64,000 nt of DNA from assembly GCF_001866135.1 (NCBI RefSeq), contig NZ_MODW01000003.1, forward strand, positions 310,001 through 374,000. The letters are read 5' to 3'. This stretch comes from Microbacterium sp. LCT-H2 (GTDB lineage: Bacteria; Actinomycetota; Actinomycetes; Actinomycetales; Microbacteriaceae). Position 1 is the first letter of the stretch; every line of letters starts with the position of its first letter. Of this stretch, positions 25,230 to 33,557 are shown one piece after another. The position numbers and the translations under genes are program-made. A model generated the notes under the pieces. That model searched no databases. It had not been told where the DNA came from and was given only the letters and a program-made list of their open reading frames with translations.

Positions 25230-26372
25230 TCACACCACCGGCAACACGGCGGACACGAGCCAGTGTCCGTCCACTTTACCGGCGCTGAACTCGCCACTGG
25301 CGCCCATGACGCGTTCGGCCATGCGCCCGAGCCCGGTCCGGCTGGAGGAGAGCTCACGACGCGGCGTCGTGGGCAGCGGGCTGCGCAACGACAGGTGGGC
25401 CTTGTCGTCGTCCACCGCGAGACGGATCTCGACGGTGCCGGGACCTGCGTACTTCAGGACGTTCGTGGCCGACTCGCGCACGATCCGCGCGAGCACGATC
25501 TCGACGGCACGAGGGATCCGTTCGTCGCCGGGGTCGCCGTCGAGGATGACATCGTGCCCTGCTGCTTCGAACTCGGCCTGCGCCTCCTCGACCGCAGCGA
25601 CGAGGTCGCCCGTCGGCATGCCCGCAGCTCGCGGGCCGTCGTCGGCGAGGTCGATCACGAAGCGGAGGTCTGTCATGGCCTTGCGGGCGGCGACACGGAT
25701 CGCCTCCCGGGAGCCGTCGCTGGCGTCGGGGTCTTCGAGCATCTGCACGTGCAGGGACACCACCGTGAGGTGGTGCGCGATGCTGTCGTGCAACTCGCCG
25801 GCGATCCATCGTCGCTCGGCGAGGACGGCTTCCCGTTCCTGCTCGGCCGCAGCCTCCAGCTGACGCTCGAGTCTGCTGCCGCGGGCGAACGCCAATCGGA
25901 GGGCGAAGCCGACGGCACCCGCGACTGCGGCGAAGACGAGATAGAGGGCGACGTTCACGCCGGAATCCGCATCGCCGAAGGCGACGATAGCGGCAGAGAC
26001 GAGAAAGGCCCCCGTGTAGGACAGGATCAACGCGGTCCACCCGAGTCGCATGACCAGCCCGGCCGCGACAGCGGCGGCGGTCAAGACCTGGGATTCGGTT
26101 CCTGCCAGAAAAGAGAGGGCGAACACGACGCCGAGGGCGCATGTCGCGATGAGGGGTTTCCAGAGATAGAGGGCGAACACTGCCGACGACGCGATGCTCA
26201 CCAGGACGGCCGCGGGATTCACACCCGGGGCGACGATGAGGCCGATGACGTCGACGGCGACGGTGATGGAGATGATCGCCAGAACGACGATGCGCTCGAT
26301 GGGAGTGAGCTTCTCGCCTCGAACCAGTCGGAGCGAATCCGCGGAACCGCGAATCGAATGGTCGAAGGCCAT
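25230..26372 (-). CDS. NarL-type membrane sensor histidine kinase
   Basis: A 380-residue kinase. Five or six transmembrane helices span about 26-160 with very short loops and no extracellular sensor domain, then come a coiled region (LERQLEAAAEQEREAVLAER), a HisKA_3 helix with His195 in GELHDSIAHHL, and an HATPase domain (N-box ESATNVLKYA) whose G-box is weak. ATG at 26372 follows AGGAGAT. A 15-codon ORF lies 29 bp upstream. The response regulator is divergent, which is unusual for such pairs. Confidence 0.88.
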   Translation of the reverse strand: MAFDHSIRGSADSLRLVRGEKLTPIERIVVLAIISITVAVDVIGLIVAPGVNPAAVLVSIASSAVFALYLWKPLIATCALGVVFALSFLAGTESQVLTAAAVAAGLVMRLGWTALILSYTGAFLVSAAIVAFGDADSGVNVALYLVFAAVAGAVGFALRLAFARGSRLERQLEAAAEQEREAVLAERRWIAGELHDSIAHHLTVVSLHVQMLEDPDASDGSREAIRVAARKAMTDLRFVIDLADDGPRAAGMPTGDLVAAVEEAQAEFEAAGHDVILDGDPGDERIPRAVEIVLARIVRESATNVLKYAGPGTVEIRLAVDDDKAHLSLRSPLPTTPRRELSSSRTGLGRMAERVMGASGEFSAGKVDGHWLVSAVLPVV

Positions 26373-26401
26373 GGTTCACTATCTCCTATTCGCCAGGTAC
26401 T

Positions 26402-26449
26402 CTAGCGGACGAGACCAAAGAACTTGCCAACCTGCTGCCAGAAAGTCAT
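26402..26449 (-). CDS. 15-residue peptide ORF upstream of kinase
   Basis: The ORF reads MTFWQQVGKFFGLVR and stops at TAG. Its ATG has GGAGG eight bases upstream, one of the better ribosome sites here, and it lies 29 bp before the kinase start on the same strand. The peptide is short, aromatic and amphipathic. It could be a signal for the loop-poor kinase, a leader peptide, or a chance ORF. No exporter or processing gene is adjacent. Confidence 0.5.
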   Translation of the reverse strand: MTFWQQVGKFFGLVR

Positions 26450-26535
26450 TACATTCACCTCCGTTCTAGTGCCGTTTGTCGATGTCTGTATTCATCTTCT
26501 CGGCGGCGCGCGGAGCGCACATCTGGCGTTCGTCC

Positions 26536-26557
26536 AGACCTCGATAGCCAAAGGTCT
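26536..26557. promoter_or_regulatory. inverted repeat between divergent kinase and regulator
   Basis: AGACCT (26536-26541) and AGGTCT (26552-26557) flank a 10-bp spacer, 41 bp before the regulator ATG. The spacing suits a dimeric LuxR-type response regulator, so this is a candidate autoregulatory site for both divergent transcripts. Confidence 0.45.
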
Positions 26558-26598
26558 ACATCCTCAGAGCGCCCGCTTCACGCCGTTAGGCTTCCTCC

Positions 26599-27252
26599 AT
26601 GCAGGAAATCCGCGTCGTGATCGTCGATGACGATCCTCTGGTCCGCTCCGCGCTGTCGCACTTCGTGTCGCGCGCGCCCGAGATCACGGTCGTGGCGCAG
26701 GCAGAGGACGGCCGGGAGGCCCTCACGACGGTCGAGCGCGAGAAGCCGGACGTCGTGATGATGGACGTCCAGATGCCGGAGATGAACGGCATCGAGGCGA
26801 CCGCGGCGATCGCCGAGCGGTGGCCCGACGTGCGCGTCCTCGCCGTGACGACGCTCGATGGCAGCGACACCGTCCTGCCGATGCTGAGCGCCGGCGCCTC
26901 CGGCTACCTGCTCAAGGACTCCAGCGCGGAGGAGATCGTCACGGGTGTGCGCGAGGTGTTCGCGGGAGCGAGCTCGCTGTCCCCCCGCATCGCGTCGATG
27001 CTCATCCGCCACGTGCGCGACTCCACGCCCACCGCGGCCGCGGAGACCCTGGAACCGCTCACCGAGCGCGAGGAGGAAGTGCTCCAGTGCCTCGCGAAGG
27101 GCATGTCCAATGCCGAGATCGCCAAGGCGCTCATCGTCTCGGAGGGAACCGTGAAGGCCCACCTCGGTCGCATGATGTCGAAGTGGCACCTGCGCGACCG
27201 CGTGCAGATCCTCGTCACGGCCGCCCACGCCGGCCTCGTCACCTTCCGCTGA
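26599..27252 (+). CDS. NarL/FixJ-type response regulator
   Basis: A 217-residue regulator. The receiver has acidic residues Asp10-Asp12 and phospho-Asp56 (VVMMDVQMPEMNG), with the switch Thr in LAVTTLDG and Lys in LLKDSS. The LuxR helix-turn-helix is LTEREEEVLQCLAKGMSNAEIAKALIVSEGTVKAHLGRMM. It is divergent from the kinase at 25230, its probable partner. The upstream inverted repeat suggests autoregulation. Confidence 0.92.
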   Translation: MQEIRVVIVDDDPLVRSALSHFVSRAPEITVVAQAEDGREALTTVEREKPDVVMMDVQMPEMNGIEATAAIAERWPDVRVLAVTTLDGSDTVLPMLSAGASGYLLKDSSAEEIVTGVREVFAGASSLSPRIASMLIRHVRDSTPTAAAETLEPLTEREEEVLQCLAKGMSNAEIAKALIVSEGTVKAHLGRMMSKWHLRDRVQILVTAAHAGLVTFR

Positions 27253-27261
27253 ACCGCGGCG

Positions 27262-28125
27262 TCAGAGCGCGAGCAGCACGATCCCGACGAGGACGATCAG
27301 TGAGGCGCCGATCCGCCATCCCGGCTGGGACTCCCGCAGGACGAAGGCGCCGAACAGACTCACGAGCACGACGCTGACCTCCCGCAGCGGTGCCACGAGC
27401 GCCACCGGAGCGATCTGGATCGCGGTCAGCACGAGGATGTACGACAGCGGGGACAGGATGCCGAAGGCCAGGATGCGCCGCCACTGCGTGCGGCCCAGCG
27501 CCAGGACCGCAGCCCATCGTCCGCGCACCGCCACGGAGTAGAACGGCACCTGCAGCAGCGTGGTGCCGACCATGAACGCCACCGGGGACAGCTCCCATTC
27601 CCGCACCGCGTGAGCATCCCAGATCGTGTAGACCGCGATCGCCACGCCGGTGAGGGCGCCGAACAACAGGCCGGGGTCGATGCGGCGCCCGCTGCCCGCC
27701 GGACGACGGTCGACGAACCCGATCGCGACCACACCGGCGATCACCGCGGCGACGCCGACGAGCGCCAGGGCCGAGGGGCGTTCGCCGAGCAGGAGCACGG
27801 CGACGATCACGGAGAGGAAGGGGCCGGTGCCGCGTGCCGTCGCATAGACGGTCGACAGGCTGCCCTCCCGGTAGCCGCGCTGCAGCACGGCCATGTAGGC
27901 GACGTGCAGGACCGCGGAGACGGAGACCCCGAGTGCGAACGAGCCGAGGTCGGCCGCACCGAGTCCGCCCGTGAACGGCACGGCCCCGATCCAGACGGCG
28001 GTGCTGGCGACCGCACCCCACCACAGGAACGGCGAGCCGGCGCGGCTGATGCCGTGCGCGATGACGTTCCAGGACGCGTGGGCGATCGCGGCGGCGAGGA
28101 CGAGGACGAGAGCGACAGCGGACAT
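27262..28125 (-). CDS. EamA/DMT-family transporter
   Basis: A 287-residue protein with ten hydrophobic helices. AAAIAHASWNVIAHGIS at the N-terminus, VYATARGTGPFLSVIVAVLLLGERPS and APLREVSVVLVSLFGAFVLRES are typical of the EamA superfamily. The exported compound is unknown. ATG at 28125 follows AGGGAAGGG; the longer frame upstream has no membrane character. It is convergent with the response regulator, 9 bp apart. Confidence 0.82.
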   Translation of the reverse strand: MSAVALVLVLAAAIAHASWNVIAHGISRAGSPFLWWGAVASTAVWIGAVPFTGGLGAADLGSFALGVSVSAVLHVAYMAVLQRGYREGSLSTVYATARGTGPFLSVIVAVLLLGERPSALALVGVAAVIAGVVAIGFVDRRPAGSGRRIDPGLLFGALTGVAIAVYTIWDAHAVREWELSPVAFMVGTTLLQVPFYSVAVRGRWAAVLALGRTQWRRILAFGILSPLSYILVLTAIQIAPVALVAPLREVSVVLVSLFGAFVLRESQPGWRIGASLIVLVGIVLLAL

Positions 28126-28352
28126 GGCAGACCCTTCCCTCCGCCGCGGGCGCGACGAATCGGGTCCTCCGGGCTTTTGTCCTGTCAGATGACGGCCCTC
28201 CTGCGGAGGAGGACCGTGGCGCCGCTCGGACCAGACGGGTGCAGACCCCGGAACCCTAGGCGCTATCGCCACCACCCTATCCCCGACCGGGAAGGGCGCG
28301 GTGACCGGGCGCGACTACGCTCGAAGGACACCCCGCGCAGGAAGGTCATGCC

Positions 28353-29636
28353 ATGCCCGTCACCCCGGACGCCCTCGCCCACGCCGAGGACCTCGCCGAC
28401 TTCGTCGCCGCTTCGCCGTCGAGCTACCACGCCGCCGCCGAGACGGCCCGCCGTCTGGAAGAGGCCGGCTTCGCGCGGCTGCAGGAGGAGGACGCCTGGC
28501 CCGCGCAGCCCGGCGGCCGGTACCTCGTGGTCCGCGACGGCGCGACGATCGCGTGGGTGGTGCCGGAGGATGCGACCGCCAAGACGCCCGTGCACGTGTT
28601 CGGGGCGCACACCGACTCCCCCGGCTTCAAGCTCAAGCCGCAGCCGACCACCGGAGCACGCGGCTGGCTGCAGGCCGCCGTCGAGGTGTACGGCGGTCCG
28701 CTGCTGAACTCCTGGCTCGACCGGGAGCTGCGCCTCGCCGGCCGACTGGCCCTCGCCGACGGCCGGGTCGTCCTCGCCGACACCGGCGCGCTGCTGCGCC
28801 TCCCCCAGCTCGCCATCCACCTCGATCGCGGCGTCAACAACGGCCTCGCGCTCGACAAGCAGACCGAGACGCAGCCGGTGTGGGGCCTGGGGGATCCGAC
28901 CGAGGCCGATGTGCTGGGCGAGCTCGCCGACTCCGCCGGAGTGACCGCGGCGGAGATCCGCGGGTACGACGTCGTCGTCTCCGACGCCGCGCGGGGTGCC
29001 GTGTTCGGCAAGGACGACGCGTTCTTCGCCTCCGGCCGGCTCGACGACCTCGCCTCGGTGCACGCGGGCGTCGTGGCCCTTGCGGCTCACGAGCCCGCCG
29101 CGGGCGCGCCCGTCGCGATCCTCGCCGCGTTCGATCACGAAGAGCTCGGCTCCGAGTCGCGCTCCGGCGCCGCGGGCCCCTTCCTCGAGGATGTGCTGGA
29201 GAGGCTCTACCAGAGGCTCGGCGCCGACGGTTCCGCCCGCCGCCAGGCGTACGCGTCGTCGTGGTGCCTGTCCAGCGACGTGGGGCACTCCGTCCACCCG
29301 AACTACATCGGCCGGCACGATCCCGTCGTGCAGCCCGTGCTCGGCTCCGGACCCATCCTCAAGCTCAACGCCAACCAGCGCTACGCGACCGATGCGGTCG
29401 GCGCCGCGTCCTGGCGGAACTGGTGCGATCGGGCCGAGGTGGTGACGCAGGAGTTCGTCTCGAACAACAGCGTGCCGTGCGGCTCGACCATCGGCCCGAT
29501 CACCGCGACCCGGCTCGGCATCCGCACGGTCGACGTGGGCATCCCGATACTCTCGATGCACTCCGCCCGCGAACTCGCCGGGGTCTCGGACCTGCACGAC
29601 CTGACCCGCGTGGCCGGGGCCTTCTTCGCCGGCTGA
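28353..29636 (+). CDS. M18-family aminopeptidase
   Basis: A 427-residue dizinc aspartyl/leucyl aminopeptidase. Metal and catalytic motifs are GAHTDSPGF, FASGRLDDLASV, AAFDHEELGSES, CGSTIGPITATR and ILSMHSARE. The length fits PepC/ApeB-type enzymes. It acts in the cytosol on peptides with free acidic or neutral N-termini. ATG at 28353 follows GGAAGGTC. The 227-bp region upstream holds no other gene. Confidence 0.93.
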   Translation: MPVTPDALAHAEDLADFVAASPSSYHAAAETARRLEEAGFARLQEEDAWPAQPGGRYLVVRDGATIAWVVPEDATAKTPVHVFGAHTDSPGFKLKPQPTTGARGWLQAAVEVYGGPLLNSWLDRELRLAGRLALADGRVVLADTGALLRLPQLAIHLDRGVNNGLALDKQTETQPVWGLGDPTEADVLGELADSAGVTAAEIRGYDVVVSDAARGAVFGKDDAFFASGRLDDLASVHAGVVALAAHEPAAGAPVAILAAFDHEELGSESRSGAAGPFLEDVLERLYQRLGADGSARRQAYASSWCLSSDVGHSVHPNYIGRHDPVVQPVLGSGPILKLNANQRYATDAVGAASWRNWCDRAEVVTQEFVSNNSVPCGSTIGPITATRLGIRTVDVGIPILSMHSARELAGVSDLHDLTRVAGAFFAG

Positions 29637-29680
29637 ATCGGGCCGCGCGGAGTGCGCCCACACAGTGCCAGGATGTGAGG

Positions 29681-31120
29681 ATGACCGACATCAGGCCGGC
29701 TCTCATCGAGCGTGCAGGCATCGAGATCATCCCCGAGTCCGAGCGGACCGCCCAGCCCCGCGACCTGTTCTGGCCGTGGTTCGCGGCGAACGTCTCGGTG
29801 TTCGGGATGTCGTACGGCTCGTTCGTGCTCGACTTCGGCATCTCGTTCTGGCAGGCGACGGTGGTGTCGGTCGTCGGCATCGTCGTGTCATTCCTGCTGT
29901 GCGGCCTCATCGCGATCGCGGGCAAGCGGGGGTCGGCGCCGACGATGGTGCTCTCCCGAGCCGCGTTCGGCGTGCAGGGTCAGAAGGTCCCAGGGATCGT
30001 GTCCTGGCTCACGTCGATCGGGTGGGAGACGTTCCTCGCGATCATGGCGGTGCTCGCGACGGCGACCGTCATCACGCAGCTCGGCGGCGACGGCGACAGC
30101 CTCTGGCTGAAGATCCTCGCCACCGTCATCGTCGCGGCGCTGATCGTCGCCGCCTCGGTGCTCGGCTACCACACGATCATGCGGCTGCAGTCGGTGCTGA
30201 CATGGATCACCGGCGTCGTGACGATCGTCTACATCATCCTCGCCGCGCCGACCATCGACCTCGCCGCGGTGCTGGCCCGGCCGGACGGCGGCATCGGCCA
30301 AGTGGTCGGCGCGCTCGTCATGGTGATGACCGGATTCGGGCTGGGCTGGATCAACATCGCCGCGGACTGGTCGCGTTACCAGAAGCGCACCGCGTCCGAC
30401 GGGGCGATCATCGCCTGGAACACCATCGGCGGCTCGGTGGCACCGGTCATCCTCGTCGTCTTCGGTCTGCTCCTCGCGGGATCGGACGCCGAGCTCATGG
30501 ACGCGATCGCCGCGGATCCGATCGGTGCGCTCGCGAGCATCCTGCCGGTCTGGGTCCTCGTGCCGTTCCTGTTCACGGCCGTGCTCGCGCTCGTCTCCGG
30601 CGCGGTGCTCGGCATCTACTCCTCCGGCCTGACCCTGCTCAGCCTCGGCATCCGCATCCCGCGGCCGTCGGCGGCGGCGATCGACGGCGCGATCCTCACC
30701 GCGGGCACCATCTTCGTGGTGTTCTTCGCGACCGACTTCCTCGGCCCGTTCCAGAGCTTCCTCATCACCCTGGGCGTGCCGCTGGCCTCCTGGGCCGGCA
30801 TCCTCATCGCCGACATCCTGCGTCGTCGGAAGGACTACGACGAGGCGGCCCTGTTCGACAGCCGCGGCCGCTACGGCGCCTGGGACTGGACCTCGATCGG
30901 CACCATGGTCGTCGCGAGCGTGATCGGCTGGGGCCTCGTCCTCAACGGCTTCGCGGACGCCGCACCGTGGAACAACTGGCAGGGATACCTCCTGTTCCTC
31001 GTCGGCGGGACGGACGGGGACTGGGCGTACGCGAACCTCGGGGTGTTCGTCGCCCTCGTGCTGTCATTCCTCGTCACCTGGTTCGCGCGGGCGGGGAAGA
31101 TCCGGCGGCAGGAGTCGTGA
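29681..31120 (+). CDS. NCS1-family purine/pyrimidine permease
   Basis: A 479-residue permease with about 12 transmembrane segments. N-terminal RDLFWPWFAANVSVFGMSYGSFV and GFGLGWINIAADWSRYQKR are characteristic of nucleobase-cation symporters (CodB/Fcy type). The co-translated isochorismatase-like hydrolase suggests uptake of a nucleobase or amide-type compound. GTGA overlap with the next gene supports a functional link. The exact substrate is unknown. Confidence 0.88.
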   Translation: MTDIRPALIERAGIEIIPESERTAQPRDLFWPWFAANVSVFGMSYGSFVLDFGISFWQATVVSVVGIVVSFLLCGLIAIAGKRGSAPTMVLSRAAFGVQGQKVPGIVSWLTSIGWETFLAIMAVLATATVITQLGGDGDSLWLKILATVIVAALIVAASVLGYHTIMRLQSVLTWITGVVTIVYIILAAPTIDLAAVLARPDGGIGQVVGALVMVMTGFGLGWINIAADWSRYQKRTASDGAIIAWNTIGGSVAPVILVVFGLLLAGSDAELMDAIAADPIGALASILPVWVLVPFLFTAVLALVSGAVLGIYSSGLTLLSLGIRIPRPSAAAIDGAILTAGTIFVVFFATDFLGPFQSFLITLGVPLASWAGILIADILRRRKDYDEAALFDSRGRYGAWDWTSIGTMVVASVIGWGLVLNGFADAAPWNNWQGYLLFLVGGTDGDWAYANLGVFVALVLSFLVTWFARAGKIRRQES

Positions 31121-31707
31121 GCCCTTCGACAGGCTCCGGGACCCAGGAGGCGGCAGGCACCGGAGCCGAGAGCTGGCTCGTGGTGATCGACCCGCAGGTG
31201 ATCTTCGCGTCGCCCGACTCGGCGTGGGGCTCGCCGTTCTTCGCCGACGCGATGACGAACATCCGGCGCCTCGCGGACGCCTTCGGCGAGCGCGTGCTCG
31301 TGACCCGGTGGCTTCCGACGGCCGACCGCTCCACCTCCTGGGGCGAGTACTTCGCCGCGTGGCCGTTCGCCGACCGCCCCGCCGACGACCCCTTGTACGC
31401 GCTGGTCCCCGAGGCGGAAGGCCTGTCTCCTCATCCCACCGTGGACCTGCCGACCTTCGGCAAGTGGGGCCAGGAGCTCGAGGCCATCGTGGGTAACGGC
31501 GGTCGGATCGTGCTCGCGGGTGTGTCCACGGACTGCTGCGTCGTGTCCACCGCTCTCGCCGCCGCGGATGCCGGGGCACGGGTGACGCTCGCCGCCGACG
31601 CCTGCGCCGGCTCCACGGCCGAGAACCACGTCGCCGCCGTGCAGGTCATGTCCCTGTATCCCCCGCAGATCACCGTGACCGACACCGCCACCCTCCTCTC
31701 CCCCTGA
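31117..31707 (+). CDS. isochorismatase-family cysteine hydrolase
   Basis: A 196-residue enzyme. The triad is expected from Asp in VVIDPQVIF, Lys in FGKWGQ and Cys in GVSTDCCVVSTAL, with the cis-peptide motif just before the Cys. Family members hydrolyse amides such as nicotinamide, ureidoacrylate or biuret-type compounds. GTG at 31117 overlaps the permease stop; the first residues are encoded by a dispersed repeat, so a start further in at the VVIDPQ region is possible. Works with the upstream permease. Confidence 0.85.
   Translation: MSPSTGSGTQEAAGTGAESWLVVIDPQVIFASPDSAWGSPFFADAMTNIRRLADAFGERVLVTRWLPTADRSTSWGEYFAAWPFADRPADDPLYALVPEAEGLSPHPTVDLPTFGKWGQELEAIVGNGGRIVLAGVSTDCCVVSTALAAADAGARVTLAADACAGSTAENHVAAVQVMSLYPPQITVTDTATLLSP
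31122..31145. repeat. dispersed CTTCGACAGGCTC repeat at hydrolase start
   Basis: CCCTTCGACAGGCTCCGGGA occupies codons 2-9 of the hydrolase gene and encodes PSTGSGT. The same unit is in phnE (ASTGSAT) and, in another frame, in kynU. Confidence 0.65.
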
Positions 31708-31736
31708 CCCCGGCCCCGCCCCCGCGCCCCGCACCC

Positions 31737-31902
31737 GTGCGGGACGGAATTCGCACCTCCGCACACCGTTTCCCGCCCGTTTTCGATCCCGCACCCCGGC
31801 GAGCTCTCCCAGCGGGACGGATTCCGCCCCTCGCGTGGGTCCACCGGGCACGGTTTCGATCCCGCACGGAGCCTCCGTCGCGGGACGCGAAACGCACCTC
31901 GG
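31737..31902. repeat. tandem degenerate REP-like palindromic units
   Basis: Two units of 56-58 bp (31737-31794 and 31812-31867) start GCGGGACGGA and end TTTCGATCCCGCAC, so each is an imperfect inverted repeat. A partial third unit (31879-31902) reads GCGGGACGCGAAACGCACCTC. They fill the 238-bp convergent gap between the hydrolase and the MBL gene, which holds no ORF. A related element is at 33445. Confidence 0.6.
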
Positions 31903-31945
31903 CAGCCGCGGGGAGGAGCGTTATTGAGCCCGACTGGGGCGAGGG

Positions 31946-32656
31946 TCAGGCGTGGGCGCGGACCGCGGCGGCGATGTCGGCGGGAGATCCGTGCCAGGGC
32001 GCACCATGGCCGGGAAGGACCCACTCGGCGTCGAGCGCCGCGAGACGGTCGAGCGAGGCCAGGGCTTCCGCGGGCGCGTCGGTGAACGGGGCCGGTTGCG
32101 CGCCCTCCTCCCCCGTGAGCACATGCCGCGTGGTCAGAGCGTCGCCGACGAACACCGCGCGGACCGCCGGGATGTGCACTGCGACACTCCCCGGCGAGTG
32201 CCCCGGGAGCCCCACGACGACCGGGGCCCCGGGGAGGTCGAGCACATCACCGTCCGCGACCTCGGACACCTCGGTGACGTGGCGCGTGCGGACCGCACTC
32301 TTGCGGAGGCCGTAGGCCAGGAACCCGAGCATCGGACCGAGCCGGGCAGGACCCATCGGGGTCTTCGGCTTCTCCCCGGTACGCACGCGGTGGGCATCAG
32401 CACCGTGGATGAACACCGGTACGCCGGACTCGCGACGCAGTCGTTCCGCGAATCCGATGTGGTCGCTGTCGCCGTGGGTCAGCACGAGTCCGCGGATGTC
32501 GGACAGCGATCGCCCGATCGCGGCCAACTCCCGCTGCAGGTCATGCCAGTGCCCGGGCAACCCGGCGTCGACGAGGGTGATGCCCTCGGGCAGGTCGATG
32601 AGGTACGAGGCGACGATGTCGTTGCCGAGGCGGTGGAGGTGGGGGGCGAGCTTCAT
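31946..32656 (-). CDS. metallo-beta-lactamase-fold hydrolase
   Basis: A 236-residue MBL protein. Metal motif THGDSDHIG (first His replaced by the THxDxDH variant), then GLPGHSPGSVAVH, FVGDAL and VLPGHGAPW. Family members hydrolyse thioesters, lactones or similar substrates. ATG at 32656 is divergent from a TetR gene, across a gap with two palindromes, so it is the likely regulated target. Confidence 0.85.
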   Translation of the reverse strand: MKLAPHLHRLGNDIVASYLIDLPEGITLVDAGLPGHWHDLQRELAAIGRSLSDIRGLVLTHGDSDHIGFAERLRRESGVPVFIHGADAHRVRTGEKPKTPMGPARLGPMLGFLAYGLRKSAVRTRHVTEVSEVADGDVLDLPGAPVVVGLPGHSPGSVAVHIPAVRAVFVGDALTTRHVLTGEEGAQPAPFTDAPAEALASLDRLAALDAEWVLPGHGAPWHGSPADIAAAVRAHA

Positions 32657-32678
32657 GATGATCCTCTCGGGCGATTGC

Positions 32679-32701
32679 GATGGCTACGTTACGTAGCTAT
32701 C
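32679..32701. promoter_or_regulatory. TetR operator 1
   Basis: GATGGCTACGTTACGTAGC extended by TATC. The core GCTACGT-T-ACGTAGC is a perfect palindrome. It lies just upstream of the MBL start and next to a second palindrome. Confidence 0.6.
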
Positions 32702-32722
32702 ATGGCTACTGTCAATAGCCAT
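32702..32722. promoter_or_regulatory. TetR operator 2
   Basis: ATGGCTA and TAGCCAT flank a 7-bp centre. It directly abuts operator 1 and ends 12 bp before the TetR ATG. Shared half-site GATGGCTA suggests the same protein binds both. Confidence 0.6.
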
Positions 32723-32734
32723 CGAGGAGGATCC

Positions 32735-33259
32735 ATGCCCACCCCCGAGCGCACATCGATCGATGCCATCGTCGCGGCCGGCCAGGAGATCATCGAGGCC
32801 GAGGGTCCTGCGGGTCTCACGATGCAGGCGGTCGCGGAGCGTGTGGGCGTGCGCGCCCCCTCCCTCTACAAGCGCGTGCGCGATCGCGAGGCCCTGCGCG
32901 CCGCGGTCGCCACGGCATCCGTCGATGCCCTCGCGACCCGGCTCGAGGCGGCCGGCGACGACCTCTCCACCCTCGCCCGGACCTATCGCACCTTCGCTCA
33001 CGCGCACCCGGAGGGATTCCGCCTCATGTTCAACGCCGCGGTCTCCCGCGAGAGCCTGGAACGCTCCGCCGCCCCCGTCATCCGCGCCTGCGCCACCGCG
33101 GTCGGCGAGACGGACGCCCTCGACGCCGCGCGTCTCTTCACCGCCTGGGCCACCGGATTCCTGCAGATGGAGCTGTCCGGGGCGTTCCGACTCGGCGGTG
33201 ATGTCGACCGCGCCTTCGAGTACGGCCTCCGGCGCCTCATCGGGAGCCTCGCCGGGTGA
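32735..33259 (+). CDS. TetR-family repressor
   Basis: A 174-residue regulator. The helix-turn-helix is at about 10-55 (AIVAAGQEIIEAEGPAGLTMQAVAERVGVRAPSLYKRVRDREAL), and the C-terminal domain resembles the TetR_C_33/WHG type (FRLMFNAAV...AWATGFLQMELSGAF). ATG at 32735 has GAGGAGGATCC; an in-frame ATG at 32702 lies inside the operator. It should repress itself and the divergent MBL hydrolase gene. Confidence 0.9.
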   Translation: MPTPERTSIDAIVAAGQEIIEAEGPAGLTMQAVAERVGVRAPSLYKRVRDREALRAAVATASVDALATRLEAAGDDLSTLARTYRTFAHAHPEGFRLMFNAAVSRESLERSAAPVIRACATAVGETDALDAARLFTAWATGFLQMELSGAFRLGGDVDRAFEYGLRRLIGSLAG

Positions 33260-33401
33260 GGACGCCCGTCCTTCCCAGTCCACGACGGCGGATGCCGACG
33301 CACTGAGGCCGTGGACGGCGCCGCATCGTGCTGCGGGAGACTCCGCCGGGGCCCAGCTCGCCAGCCAGTTGGGGACGCTCATCACGAATCCGTCCCCCGG
33401 T

Positions 33402-33495
33402 CGTGCGGGCAGACCTGGGCACGGGCGCACGAGCCGGGCACGGATGCACGACCGAATCGGGGAGATACCCGTGCAACTGTCTCCGGATCGTGCAG
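33402..33495. repeat. REP-like palindromic element before kynA
   Basis: TGCACGACCGAATCGGGGAG (from 33445) pairs imperfectly with CTCCGGATCGTGCA (to 33495). A further GGTCGTGCGG at 33402 pairs with GCACGACC. Layout and ends resemble the units at 31737. The 298-bp gap between TetR and kynA contains no gene apart from the kynA promoter. Confidence 0.45.
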
Positions 33496-33557
33496 GTGAG
33501 CCGAGACCGGACATAACAAGTCTGTGACGACCGGCACGGAAGTGATATGTTCGCGGG

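Noticed and set aside
31737..31902. CRISPR-like array in the repeat cluster
   Set aside because: Only two full units, the spacing is short and irregular, units are imperfect palindromes, and no cas genes are near.
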